A stretch of 64,000 bases of DNA from Pistricoccus aurantiacus. Lineage in GTDB: Bacteria > Pseudomonadota > Gammaproteobacteria > Pseudomonadales > Halomonadaceae. The position numbers were made by a program, and so were the translations under genes. Location of the stretch: assembly GCF_042682565.1 (NCBI RefSeq), contig NZ_JBHUIC010000004.1; one strand, written 5' to 3'. Under the pieces are notes generated by a model. It did no database searches. It had not been told where the DNA came from and was given only the letters and a program-made list of their open reading frames with translations. Of this stretch, positions 27,033 to 35,448 are shown in pieces. The stretch's first letter is position 1, and the number at the start of each line of letters is the position of its first letter.

Positions 27033-27980
27033 TTATTTCCAAAAATCCCGGATCGAGGCGATTCCCTGGGCGCCGACGCCCCGGGCGTGATTGGTATCCT
27101 TGCGGGTCATGCCGCCCAGGGCATAGACCGGCATGCCGGCGGTTTCCACCAACTGCTGAAAATCGTGCCAGCCAAGCGGCGCCGTGTCCGGATGGCTGAG
27201 AGTGGTGCGCAAGGGTGAGAGCGTCACGAAATCGCAGCCGATGCGCTTGGCCTGCTCGAGCTGCACGCGGTCGTGAGTGGATGCGGATAGCCACTTGTCC
27301 TGGCTCAGAGGTCGTGTCTCGAACTGCATCAACCGGTCGCTGGTCAAGTGAATGCCGTCCGCATCGACGCTTTCAAGCAGTCGAGGATCGCCGTTGAGAG
27401 AAAGCCTTGCCCCGTAGCGGCGACATAACTCCAGGGTCTGCTGCGCGCGATGCAGGTAGGCGTCCGGACTCAGCGTCTTGGCGCGTAGCTGTACCAGGCG
27501 AATGTCGTCTTCCCGCAGCGCCCTCTCGAGCCGGGTCATGAATAGCGCATCGTCGTCTTCTTCGGCGCTGATCAGGTATTCCGTTGGCAGCATGACCGCC
27601 TGCAGCACCGGCAGATTGGCCGCGGGAAAGGAATAGTGGAATAACTCCCCGAGCCTGACCCAGCGTACCGCCTGCCCTTCACGACCGAAAGGTTCGCCGG
27701 CAAAGTCGTAGACCTGCCAGACATCGAGCAGCAGCTGTTTGTCCGGGTATTCATGATGAACGCGAATCAGCGGCTGGGCACGCCGTATCTCGACCCCGAG
27801 TTCTTCCTGAAGCTCGCGTTTCAGCCCCTGATAACCGGTCTCGTAGGGAGCGAGCTTGCCACCGGGAAATTCCCAGAGTCCCGCCTGGTCGACATTGGCA
27901 GGGCGCCGCGCGATCAGCACCTTCCCCCCGTCAGGACTCAGAATTGCCGCCGCCGCCACGTGTACCCGTCTCTTGATCAT
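27033..27980 (-). CDS. Nudix hydrolase (MutT-like) fused to a ThiE-like domain
   Basis: 315 aa two-domain protein. The first 130 residues are a MutT-type Nudix domain: the box starts at G41, with E47, R55, E56 and EELG. MutT itself removes 8-oxo-dGTP. The C-terminal half (about residues 140-315) resembles the thiamine phosphate synthase barrel: LRAKTLSPDAY, LSLNGDPRL, DGIHLTSDRL, LSPLRTTLSHPD and VYALGGM. Such fusions occur next to argJ in gammaproteobacteria; the role of the second half is unknown. An AGGGA site precedes the ATG. Confidence 0.92.
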   Translation of the reverse strand: MIKRRVHVAAAAILSPDGGKVLIARRPANVDQAGLWEFPGGKLAPYETGYQGLKRELQEELGVEIRRAQPLIRVHHEYPDKQLLLDVWQVYDFAGEPFGREGQAVRWVRLGELFHYSFPAANLPVLQAVMLPTEYLISAEEDDDALFMTRLERALREDDIRLVQLRAKTLSPDAYLHRAQQTLELCRRYGARLSLNGDPRLLESVDADGIHLTSDRLMQFETRPLSQDKWLSASTHDRVQLEQAKRIGCDFVTLSPLRTTLSHPDTAPLGWHDFQQLVETAGMPVYALGGMTRKDTNHARGVGAQGIASIRDFWK

Positions 27981-28033
27981 GCCATTCCCTGAGTTGAAAG
28001 CTTGTCAGCACGTCGAAAGAATCGTTTCGCGCC

Positions 28034-29257
28034 TCAACTGCGATAATCCGCATTGATGGAGATATAGTCATGGGAGAGATCCGTGGTCCAGATCCGCGCT
28101 GACCGTGTGCCACGCCCAAGGGCGATACGAATCCTGATATCTTCCCGAGCCATGACCGCGCTGCCTGCCTTCTCCGTATAGCTCTCCGCCCGCCCACCGG
28201 CTTCCACGAGACGCACCTCTTCTAGATCGATGGTGATGCCATCCACATCGAGATCCTCGATACGCGCCCTGCCTACCGCCGCCAGAATACGCCCCCAGTT
28301 GGCATCGCTGGCGTAAAGAGCGGTCTTGACCAGCGGAGAGTGCGCGACGCTGAAGGCGACTTCTCGCGCCTCTTGCCGGGAGCGGGCCTGCTCGACTTCC
28401 AGGGTAACGAACTTGGTAGCGCCTTCGCCGTCACGAACGATCGCCTGAGCGAGATCGACCAGGACCTCATTCAGCGCCTCGCCGAAAGCCGCCAGCGTCG
28501 ACTCGGAATCCAGGCGCGCACCTTGGCCGGTAGCGATCAACATGCAGGCGTCGTTGGTGGAAGTATCGCCGTCAACGGTAATGCTGTTGAAGGAATTCTC
28601 GACGCCATCCTTCAGCAGCCGATCCAGCATCTGCGGTTCGATGGCAGCGTCCGTGGCCACGAATCCCAGCATGGTGGCCATATTGGGACAGATCATGCCG
28701 GAGCCCTTGCTGATGCCGGCGATAGTGACCTTCTGACCATCGATTTCAAGCGTTCGCGTCGCTCCCTTGGGCCGGGTATCCGTGGTCAGGATACCCTCGG
28801 CGGCGGCCTGCCAGCCTTGGCTATCCAGAGTCTCAAGCGCACCGGGCAAGCCAGCCAGCAGGCGTTCCATGGGCAAGGGCTCGCCGATCACACCGGTGGA
28901 GAACGGCAACACTTCATCCGTCGAGACATTGCCTAGTGCAGCCAGGGTGTCACAACTTTGCAGCGCATCCCGCAGGCCTTGCTCTCCGGTGCCCGCATTG
29001 GCATTACCGGTATTGATCAACAGGTAGCGCGGTGCCTTGCCCTGCTCCCGGGTGGCCGCAAGATGGCGCCTGGCCACCTGCACCGGCGCCGCACAGAAGG
29101 CATTGCGAGTGAAGGCGCCGGCAACGCTCGCCCCGGGCGCGATTTCCATCACCACCAGATCCCGACGTCCGGGCTTCTTGATTCCCGCCATGCCGGTACC
29201 CATACGCAGCCCGGCAATCTCCGGCATCTGCGGAAAGAAGGCGTTTCCCACTGCCAT
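28034..29257 (-). CDS. argJ: Arginine biosynthesis bifunctional protein ArgJ
   Basis: Ornithine acetyltransferase that recycles the acetyl group in arginine synthesis; some homologues also make N-acetylglutamate. 407 aa precursor, self-cleaved before T195 in the motif CPNMATMLGF to give two subunits. The preceding SKGSGMI and the later STNDACMLIATG are conserved. The ATG at 29257 has AGGAG eight bases upstream; the 26-residue upstream extension runs into secA and was rejected. It lies 23 bp after secA. Confidence 0.95.
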   Translation of the reverse strand: MAVGNAFFPQMPEIAGLRMGTGMAGIKKPGRRDLVVMEIAPGASVAGAFTRNAFCAAPVQVARRHLAATREQGKAPRYLLINTGNANAGTGEQGLRDALQSCDTLAALGNVSTDEVLPFSTGVIGEPLPMERLLAGLPGALETLDSQGWQAAAEGILTTDTRPKGATRTLEIDGQKVTIAGISKGSGMICPNMATMLGFVATDAAIEPQMLDRLLKDGVENSFNSITVDGDTSTNDACMLIATGQGARLDSESTLAAFGEALNEVLVDLAQAIVRDGEGATKFVTLEVEQARSRQEAREVAFSVAHSPLVKTALYASDANWGRILAAVGRARIEDLDVDGITIDLEEVRLVEAGGRAESYTEKAGSAVMAREDIRIRIALGRGTRSARIWTTDLSHDYISINADYRS

Positions 29258-29280
29258 GCGCTTGTCTCCTGGTGTTAAAT

Positions 29281-32004
29281 TTAGCTCAACCTGCCACAGC
29301 ACTGCTTGAACTTCTTCCCTGAGCCGCAGGGGCAAGGATCGTTGCGCCCCACCTTGGGTCCCTGGCGGCGATGAGGTCGATTCTCCTTGGCTTCCGCCGC
29401 TTTCGGCTCGGCTTCTTTCTGCTCCGTCAGGGCTTCGTGACGGCTATCCGCCGACGCCTGTTCTCGCGCCAGGGTTTCGCGGCGCTGCTGCTCAAGTTCT
29501 TCCACCTCCTCCTGGCGGCGTACCTTGACATGGCTAAGAATGCGCGCGATATCCCGTTTGATATTGGTCAGCAATCCTTGAAACAGCTCGAAGGCCTCGC
29601 GCTTGTATTCCTGCTTGGGATTCTTCTGCGCGTAGCCGCGCAGATGGATGCCGCGGCGCAGGTGATCCATGGACTGAAGATGCTCCTTCCAGCGCGTATC
29701 CAGCACCTGAAGCATGACCTGCTTCTCGAAACGGCGCATCAGCGCCTCGCCCACCGCTTCCACTTTGGCGGCATAGACATCGCGATGCTGTGACAGCAGG
29801 CGTTCCCGCAGTTTTTCCTCGTCGAAACGCTCGTCTTCCTCCGCCCACTGGGTCAGCGGTACCTCGAGATTGAATTCCTGCTTGAGATGCACCTCCAGGC
29901 CTTCCAGGTCCCACTGCTCCGGCAAACTCTGAGGCGGTACGAAGTCGCTGACCGCCTGGTCGAGCATTTCATCGCGAATGCCGGCGACATTCTCGGAGAC
30001 GTCCTCGGCGCCAAGAATCTCGTTCCGCTGCTCGTAGATGACCCGGCGCTGATCGTTGGCCACATCGTCGTATTCGAGCAGCTGCTTACGGATATCGAAG
30101 TTTCGCCCCTCGACCTTTTTCTGCGCCCGCTCCACCGCGTTGGACACCATCTTGTGCTCGATGGCTTCGCCGCGTTCGAGCCCCAGCGCCTGCATCAAGC
30201 GCTGTACCCGCTCGGAGCCGAACAGGCGCATCAGATTGTCTTCCAGTGACAGGAAGAAGCGCGTCGAGCCCGGATCCCCCTGTCGCCCGGAACGTCCGCG
30301 CAGCTGATTGTCGATGCGCCTCGATTCATGTCGTTCGGAGCCGATCACATGCAGACCGCCGGCAGCCAGCACCGCCTCATGACGCTCCTGCCAGGCGGCC
30401 TTGATCGCTTCGATCTGTTCGCTGTCGGGGTTGTCCAATTCCGCGATTTCCGCCTCCCAGCTACCGCCCAGCATGATGTCGGTACCGCGACCCGCCATGT
30501 TGGTGGCGATGGTGATAGCACCGGGGCGTCCGGCCTGAGCGATGATCTGCGCCTCGCTCTGATGCTGCTTGGCATTGAGCACGTTGAAGGCGATTCCCTC
30601 CTTGCGCATCAGGTCCGCCAGATATTCAGAGGTTTCGATGGAAGCGGTACCCACCAGCACCGGCCGTCCCGCCTCGGTCACCGCCTTGACATCCTCGATG
30701 ATCGCCTCGAACTTCTCCTCGCTGCTCATGTAGACCAGGTCATTCATGTCATTACGGATCAAGGGCTTGTTGGTGGGAATCACCATCACGTCCAGACCGT
30801 AGATCTGACGAAATTCGAAGGCTTCCGTGTCCGCGGTACCGGTCATCCCGGCCAGCTTGTCGTAGAGACGGAAATAATTCTGGAAGGTGGTGGAGGCCAA
30901 AGTCTGACTTTCCCGCTGCACCGTCACATTTTCCTTGGCTTCCACCGCCTGGTGCAGCCCTTCCGACCAGCGCCGCCCGGGCATGGAACGCCCGGTATGC
31001 TCATCGACGATGACTACCTGGCCCTCCTCGACGATGTAGTCCACATCCCGCTGGTAGAGATGCCGCGCTCGCAGCGCCGAATGCATGTGCTGCAGCAGGT
31101 TCAGATTTTGCGCGGCGTACAGGGAATCCTCCTCCCCCAGAAGCCCCTGCTGACGCATCAGTTCCTCGACCTTGGTATGCCCATCCTCGGTCAGTTCCAC
31201 CTGCTTCTGCTTTTCGTCCAGGATGAAATCGCCGGTGGTCGGGTCTTCCGCGTCGCTGCATTGGCTCAAGCCCAGCGCCAGCTTATCGACGACCCTGTAA
31301 AGCTCGGTATTCTCCTCCACCGGTCCGGAAATGATCAGGGGCGTGCGCGCCTCGTCGATCAGGATGGAATCGACCTCGTCGACGATGGCGTAATGCAGCC
31401 CTCGCTGCACCTTCTCTTCCAGGGAGAAGGCCATGTTGTCGCGCAGGTAATCGAAGCCGTATTCGTTGTTGGTGCCGTAGGTGATATCGCAGGCGTAGGC
31501 CTCGCGTTTCTCTTCCTGGTTCTGTCCGGCGAAGATGACGCCGACGCTGAGGCCCAGGAATTCGTAGAGCGGGCGCATCCATTGGGCGTCTCGCCGAGCC
31601 AGATAATCGTTGACCGTGACCACGTGCACGCCCTTGCCGGGCAGCGCGTTGAGATATACGGCCAGAGTGGCCACCAGGGTCTTGCCCTCGCCGGTCTTCA
31701 TTTCGGCGATACGCCCCTGGTTGAGCGCCATGCCGCCGATCAGTTGAACGTCGAAATGACGCATGCCCATCACCCGCTTGCTGGCCTCGCGTACCACCGC
31801 GAAAGCTTCCGGCAGCAGCGTGTCCAGGCTCGCCCCGGAAGAAAGCCGCTCGCGAAACTCTTCGGTCTTGGCCTGCAGCTCAATGTCGTCCAGCGTCTCG
31901 AAATTCGACTCTAAAGCGTTGATCTGAGAAACGCCTTTGCTCAGGCGTTTGACGACACGATCGTTTCTGGTACCCACTACCTTGCGTAACAACGTGTTTA
32001 ACAT
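29281..32004 (-). CDS. secA: Preprotein translocase ATPase SecA
   Basis: Motor ATPase that drives unfolded preproteins through SecYEG. 907 aa. Walker A is MKTGEGKTL at residues 102-110 and the DEAD-like Walker B is VDEVDSILIDEART. Motif VI lies in QLRGRSGRQGD. The C-terminal zinc motif CPCGSGKKFKQCCG binds SecB. Only a weak ATGGA lies before the ATG. Upstream on the same strand are a hairpin and a small ORF with a signal peptide, suggesting secM-like control. Confidence 0.98.
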   Translation of the reverse strand: MLNTLLRKVVGTRNDRVVKRLSKGVSQINALESNFETLDDIELQAKTEEFRERLSSGASLDTLLPEAFAVVREASKRVMGMRHFDVQLIGGMALNQGRIAEMKTGEGKTLVATLAVYLNALPGKGVHVVTVNDYLARRDAQWMRPLYEFLGLSVGVIFAGQNQEEKREAYACDITYGTNNEYGFDYLRDNMAFSLEEKVQRGLHYAIVDEVDSILIDEARTPLIISGPVEENTELYRVVDKLALGLSQCSDAEDPTTGDFILDEKQKQVELTEDGHTKVEELMRQQGLLGEEDSLYAAQNLNLLQHMHSALRARHLYQRDVDYIVEEGQVVIVDEHTGRSMPGRRWSEGLHQAVEAKENVTVQRESQTLASTTFQNYFRLYDKLAGMTGTADTEAFEFRQIYGLDVMVIPTNKPLIRNDMNDLVYMSSEEKFEAIIEDVKAVTEAGRPVLVGTASIETSEYLADLMRKEGIAFNVLNAKQHQSEAQIIAQAGRPGAITIATNMAGRGTDIMLGGSWEAEIAELDNPDSEQIEAIKAAWQERHEAVLAAGGLHVIGSERHESRRIDNQLRGRSGRQGDPGSTRFFLSLEDNLMRLFGSERVQRLMQALGLERGEAIEHKMVSNAVERAQKKVEGRNFDIRKQLLEYDDVANDQRRVIYEQRNEILGAEDVSENVAGIRDEMLDQAVSDFVPPQSLPEQWDLEGLEVHLKQEFNLEVPLTQWAEEDERFDEEKLRERLLSQHRDVYAAKVEAVGEALMRRFEKQVMLQVLDTRWKEHLQSMDHLRRGIHLRGYAQKNPKQEYKREAFELFQGLLTNIKRDIARILSHVKVRRQEEVEELEQQRRETLAREQASADSRHEALTEQKEAEPKAAEAKENRPHRRQGPKVGRNDPCPCGSGKKFKQCCGRLS

Positions 32005-32042
32005 GAAAAATCCATTGGTTGACGAATGCTGAAGCCCTTTGT

Positions 32043-32065
32043 CGGAAAAGCACCTGACTTTTCCG
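32043..32065 (-). promoter_or_regulatory. Stem-loop in the secA leader
   Basis: An 8-bp perfect stem (CGGAAAAG with CTTTTCCG, 7-nt loop) lies between the stop of the small upstream ORF and the secA ATG, 39 nt before it. It is not followed by a T run, so it does not look like a terminator. In E. coli the secM-secA intergenic region folds to hide the secA ribosome site. This hairpin does not cover the visible site directly, so any control role is inferred. Confidence 0.35.
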
Positions 32066-32094
32066 CGGCTGGCTCTCGAAATTCTCGAAAGGAA

Positions 32095-32439
32095 TTATCC
32101 TTCAGCACTGCAAGGTGGACCGCGACGCGAAAGCACATCGTGACCGATACTCGGCTGTGCCGAATCCGGCGTGAACCATCCGATCGGGCTGGGTAAGCGC
32201 AACGGCAGACTGTCCGGCGGGAAGTTGTCGCGACGCAGGGAACAACGGCGGCGGAGCGCGCGGCGACGGCTCTGGGCAAGAATCGCGGCGGGCGCCAGCA
32301 GGCAGGCATGCACGATACGCACGGACAGGCGCGGCACGCTTGCCTGCACGAGACTTGCCGGCAGCAGACAACCTACCAGCAGACCCGCCAGCCACCAGCG
32401 TGAACACTGGCGGCCGCGAGACGCGAGATGGTCGCTCAT
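32095..32439 (-). CDS. Small secreted protein, candidate SecM-like secretion monitor
   Basis: 114 aa with no recognised family. Residues 1-33 form a clear Sec signal peptide: basic start, hydrophobic core WWLAGLLVGCLLPASL, and a VQA cleavage site. The rest is rich in Arg and Pro. Near the C-terminus come GWFTP (87-91) and RRGPP (105-109), five residues before the stop. E. coli SecM arrests at RAGP, and other secretion-monitor peptides use RAPP/RAPG-type motifs. The ORF is the last one before secA on the same strand, as secM is. GGAG lies 11 bases before the ATG and codon use resembles its neighbours. Gene status is plausible; the monitor role is inferred. Confidence 0.5.
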   Translation of the reverse strand: MSDHLASRGRQCSRWWLAGLLVGCLLPASLVQASVPRLSVRIVHACLLAPAAILAQSRRRALRRRCSLRRDNFPPDSLPLRLPSPIGWFTPDSAQPSIGHDVLSRRGPPCSAEG

Positions 32440-32536
32440 GCTGTCAGTGAACTCCGCTGCATGCTAGATTGCTCATTCTTGGGGTATTCGGCTTGAAAGC
32501 GATCGGTATGAAAACGATAGATTCGAAAACAAGGCC

Positions 32537-33001
32537 ATGAGTATAAAGGTTAAGCGTTTCCGCGCCCAGCCCGTTACCCGTCTGCTCGAAGGCAGGGGCG
32601 ACCTGGGGGATCTGATACGTCAGACCCGCCTGATCGATTGCGCTCAGCAGACCCTGCGGGAAGCCTTGCCGGAAGACGTTCGTGAGCATGTGTTCGTCGG
32701 CGGATACCGCGACGGCAGGTTGACGCTGATCACGGATCGAGCGGTCTGGCTGACCTGGCTGCGCTATGAACAGGCCAGATTGCTGGAGGCTCTGCATCGC
32801 CTGCCCCAATTTCGCGCAGTGCTCGGTTTCAATTTCAAGGTGCGGCCGGTACGCCCCCTCAAGATAGCGCCTCGACAAACACGCCATTTTTCCCCACAGG
32901 CCGCCAGCGAGATCGCCAGCTGCGCCGAAGACACAAGCGATCCACGCTTGAAGCGCGCCTTGGAACGCCTGGCCGCCCACGGCAAGCATCAGACGTCGTA
33001 G
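32537..33001 (+). CDS. dciA: DciA (DUF721) helicase-loading protein
   Basis: 154 aa. The N-terminal half (residues 15-95), with DCAQQTLREALPEDVREHVFVGGYRDGRLTLITDRAVWLTWLRYE, spread over the DUF721 fold, matches DciA, the loader of the DnaB helicase in bacteria without DnaC. The C-terminal part is basic and likely disordered. It lies between lpxC and secA, as in Pseudomonas, and is transcribed away from both the SecM-like ORF and the dcw cluster. The start ATG at 32537 has AAGG close upstream. Confidence 0.88.
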   Translation: MSIKVKRFRAQPVTRLLEGRGDLGDLIRQTRLIDCAQQTLREALPEDVREHVFVGGYRDGRLTLITDRAVWLTWLRYEQARLLEALHRLPQFRAVLGFNFKVRPVRPLKIAPRQTRHFSPQAASEIASCAEDTSDPRLKRALERLAAHGKHQTS

Positions 33002-33065
33002 ACGCACGACACATCGGTACTGCTTTCTACAAGTCGGAATGACTTCTCATGAAAGCGGCCTGCAA

Positions 33066-33098
33066 TAAAAAGCCGCTTTCTCGCAACGAGAAAGCGGC
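33066..33098 (-). terminator. lpxC terminator closing the dcw cluster
   Basis: A 12-bp perfect stem, GCCGCTTTCTCG with a 3-nt loop, is followed on the minus strand by TTTTTATTGC. It lies 66 bp past the lpxC stop and ends the cluster. dciA ends on the other side, but there the hairpin has no T run, so termination of dciA is at best partial. Confidence 0.9.
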
Positions 33099-33163
33099 AT
33101 CAATCGACAACGTGATCCGACGACACAACCAGCGAGAACGACGCCGGCAGTGGCCAGTCCCTC

Positions 33164-34087
33164 TTACGCCATGGCCGGGGCGGCGTAGGAAATCGGCGCG
33201 CGCTGGGCGTCCCTTTCGAAGGTGACGATTTCCCAAGCGTCCGGCTGAGCCAGCAGGGCGCGGCAAAGCTGATTGTTCAACGCATGACCGGACTTGATTC
33301 CGCGGAATTCGCCGATCAGGCTATGGCCAAGCTGGTATAGGTCGCCGATGGCATCCAGCACCTTGTGCTTGACGAACTCATCGTCATAACGCAGACCGCC
33401 TTCATTGACGATGCGATATTCATCGACCACGATCGCATTGTCCAGGCTGCCGCCCAAGGCCAGGTTATGGGAGCGCAACTGCTCCAGGTCGCGCATGAAA
33501 CCGAAGGTACGCGCCCGAGACACTTCCTTGACGAAGGACGTGGTGGAAAAGTCCACTACCGTGCTCTGCTTGCGCAGCTCCGCCACCGGGTGATCGAAAT
33601 CGATCGCAAAGGAAACCTTGAACCCGTTATATGGCAGGAACAGGGCTTCCTTGTCCCCCTCTTGAACCCGTATCTCGCGCTTGATACGGATGAAACGCTT
33701 GGGCGCCTGCTGCTCCTCGATGCCTGCGGACTGGATCAAGAAGACGAAAGGACCCGCGCTGCCGTCCATGATCGGCACTTCCGGCGCGCTGACTTCGACA
33801 TAGGCGTTATCAATGCCCAAGCCGGCAAAGGCGGACATCAGATGCTCGACGGTGGCCACCTTGGCACCGTCACGCTCGCCGTTATGGGTCAGCGCCGTGC
33901 ACAGGGTGGTATCGGTGACGTTTTGCGCACGAGCATGAATCTGCACTTCCGGCTCGAGATCGGTACGCACGAAGACGATACCGGTATCCGCCGCCGCGGG
34001 GCGCAGGGTCAGGTAGACCTTTTCGCCGGAATGCAGGCCCACGCCTGTGGCACGAATGGTGTTCTTGAGAGTACGTTGTCTGATCAT
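33164..34087 (-). CDS. lpxC: UDP-3-O-acyl-GlcNAc deacetylase LpxC
   Basis: Zinc enzyme of the committed step of lipid A synthesis. 307 aa. The metal ligands are H82 (VEHLMSAFAGLG), H241 and D245 (KHKVLDAIGDL); the general-base helper H268 lies in GHALNN. The C-terminus ends APISYAAPAMA. The small hydrophobic ending is compatible with FtsH-type turnover known for enteric LpxC, though this is inferred. It is last in the dcw cluster, with a promoter candidate and an inverted repeat in the gap after ftsZ. Confidence 0.97.
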   Translation of the reverse strand: MIRQRTLKNTIRATGVGLHSGEKVYLTLRPAAADTGIVFVRTDLEPEVQIHARAQNVTDTTLCTALTHNGERDGAKVATVEHLMSAFAGLGIDNAYVEVSAPEVPIMDGSAGPFVFLIQSAGIEEQQAPKRFIRIKREIRVQEGDKEALFLPYNGFKVSFAIDFDHPVAELRKQSTVVDFSTTSFVKEVSRARTFGFMRDLEQLRSHNLALGGSLDNAIVVDEYRIVNEGGLRYDDEFVKHKVLDAIGDLYQLGHSLIGEFRGIKSGHALNNQLCRALLAQPDAWEIVTFERDAQRAPISYAAPAMA

Positions 34088-34130
34088 GAGTTATGGCCGA
34101 ACGTTGTCGTAGCGTTGTGGATTTAGTTAT

Positions 34131-34166
34131 AGAACAGCGTTCACTATAGCAGCGAACGACTGTTCT
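34131..34166. promoter_or_regulatory. Imperfect inverted repeat over the lpxC promoter
   Basis: Arms AGAACAGCGTTC (34131-34142) and GAACGACTGTTCT (34154-34166) are reverse complements apart from one inserted base, with an 11-bp spacer. One arm fills the -35/-10 spacer of the lpxC promoter candidate and the other covers the probable start site. No T run follows, so an operator is more likely than a terminator. The binding protein is unknown. Confidence 0.4.
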
Positions 34167-34172
34167 AACCAA
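34143..34172 (-). promoter_or_regulatory. Candidate lpxC promoter
   Basis: On the minus strand TTGGTT and TATAGT (five of six to TATAAT) are 18 bp apart, about 56 nt before the lpxC ATG. An imperfect inverted repeat spans the spacer and start region, a typical operator position. A separate promoter for lpxC inside the dcw cluster would uncouple lipid A synthesis from division. Confidence 0.45.
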
Positions 34173-34243
34173 ACAAAATCCTACGGCCATCATCATAAAG
34201 TCGATAGTCAATCTCAATAGGCGCAGCCGATTGGTCGTCGTGA

Positions 34244-35416
34244 TCAGTCTGCCTGGCGACGCAGGAACGCCGGAATATCCAGATAGTCGTCAAGCTCCTG
34301 GGACTTGCGTCGTTCCGAGGAAGACGACTGGGCAGCAGCTTCCTGTTCAGCCTTGGCCGCCTGCTGGCGTGCCACCGCCGGCTGCTGCGCCATCTTGCGA
34401 TAATCCCTGGACTGAGGTCGCATGGCAGCGGATTCACGGCTGGCAACCTTCTGCTGACGCGCATCAAGCCCCGCCGCCACCACGGTAACCCGCAGTTCGT
34501 CGCTCATCTCCATGTCGATGGAAGTGCCCACGACGATGGTGGCGTCCTGAGAAGCGAACTCCTGCACCGTGGCGCCCACATCGTTGAACTCGCCGATGGA
34601 AAGATCCGGCCCGGCGGTGATGTTGACCAGAATGCCGCGAGCGCCGTGCAGGTCGATATCCTCGAGCAGCGGGCTGCGAATGGCTTTTTCCGCGGCTTCC
34701 CGCGCGCGACTTTCACCGGTAGCGCCACCGGTGCCCATCATCGCCATGCCCATTTCGGACATGACCGTGCGCACGTCCGCAAAGTCGACGTTGATGATGC
34801 CGGGACTGGTAATCAACTCGGCGATTCCCTGAACTGCGCCCAGCAAGACGTCGTTGGCGGCGCTGAAGGCGGTCAGGAGGCTGGCATTCTTGCCCAGTAC
34901 CGCCAGGAGTTTTTCATTGGGGATGGTGATCAGGGAATCCACGTGCTCGGAGAGCTCCTTCATGCCCTCTTCCGCGGCGCGCATGCGCTTGGGGCCCTCG
35001 AAAGGGAACGGTCGGGTCACCACCGCCACCGTAAGGATACCCATTTCCTTGGCGACCTGAGCCACCACGGGTGCGCCGCCGGTGCCAGTGCCACCCCCCA
35101 TGCCAGCGGTAATGAACACCATGTCGGCGCCCTGGATCAGCTCGGCGATACGCTCGCGATCCTCCATGGCCGCCTGACGACCGACCTCCGGATTGGCGCC
35201 GGCGCCCAGGCCCTTGGTGATTTCACCGCCCAGTTGCAAAACCGTCTTGGCGGATACCCGCTTGAGCGCTTGAGCATCCGTGTTGGCGCAGATGAAATCG
35301 ACGCCTTCGATGTTGCTTTCCACCATGTGATTGACGGCATTACCACCGCCGCCGCCGACTCCGATGACCTTGATGATCGCGCTGCTGGAGGGTGCGCTGT
35401 CGACCAATTCGAACAT
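34244..35416 (-). CDS. ftsZ: Cell division GTPase FtsZ
   Basis: Tubulin-like GTPase that forms the division ring. 390 aa. The signature GGGTGTG is at residues 107-113, with the T7-loop region (NVDFADVRTVMSEMG) following. A Gln/Ala-rich linker runs from about residue 330, and the C-terminal peptide DYLDIPAFLRRQAD is the FtsA/ZipA binding motif. The ATG at 35416 has AGGAG eight bases upstream. The frame continues 83 codons further upstream but that stretch is not conserved. It follows ftsA by 32 bp. Confidence 0.98.
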   Translation of the reverse strand: MFELVDSAPSSSAIIKVIGVGGGGGNAVNHMVESNIEGVDFICANTDAQALKRVSAKTVLQLGGEITKGLGAGANPEVGRQAAMEDRERIAELIQGADMVFITAGMGGGTGTGGAPVVAQVAKEMGILTVAVVTRPFPFEGPKRMRAAEEGMKELSEHVDSLITIPNEKLLAVLGKNASLLTAFSAANDVLLGAVQGIAELITSPGIINVDFADVRTVMSEMGMAMMGTGGATGESRAREAAEKAIRSPLLEDIDLHGARGILVNITAGPDLSIGEFNDVGATVQEFASQDATIVVGTSIDMEMSDELRVTVVAAGLDARQQKVASRESAAMRPQSRDYRKMAQQPAVARQQAAKAEQEAAAQSSSSERRKSQELDDYLDIPAFLRRQAD

Positions 35417-35448
35417 TTGTCCGTCTCCTGGACCGCTTATCGGTCCTG

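Noticed and set aside
30328..31914. 528-codon ORF antisense to secA
   Set aside because: A mirror of GC-rich codons in a well-conserved gene; no ribosome site or domain.
32102..32407. Second minus-strand frame upstream of secA with an RAPPP stretch
   Set aside because: It matches arrest motifs in letters, but it lacks a signal peptide and the motif is mid-protein; the frame ending at 32095 fits a monitor better.
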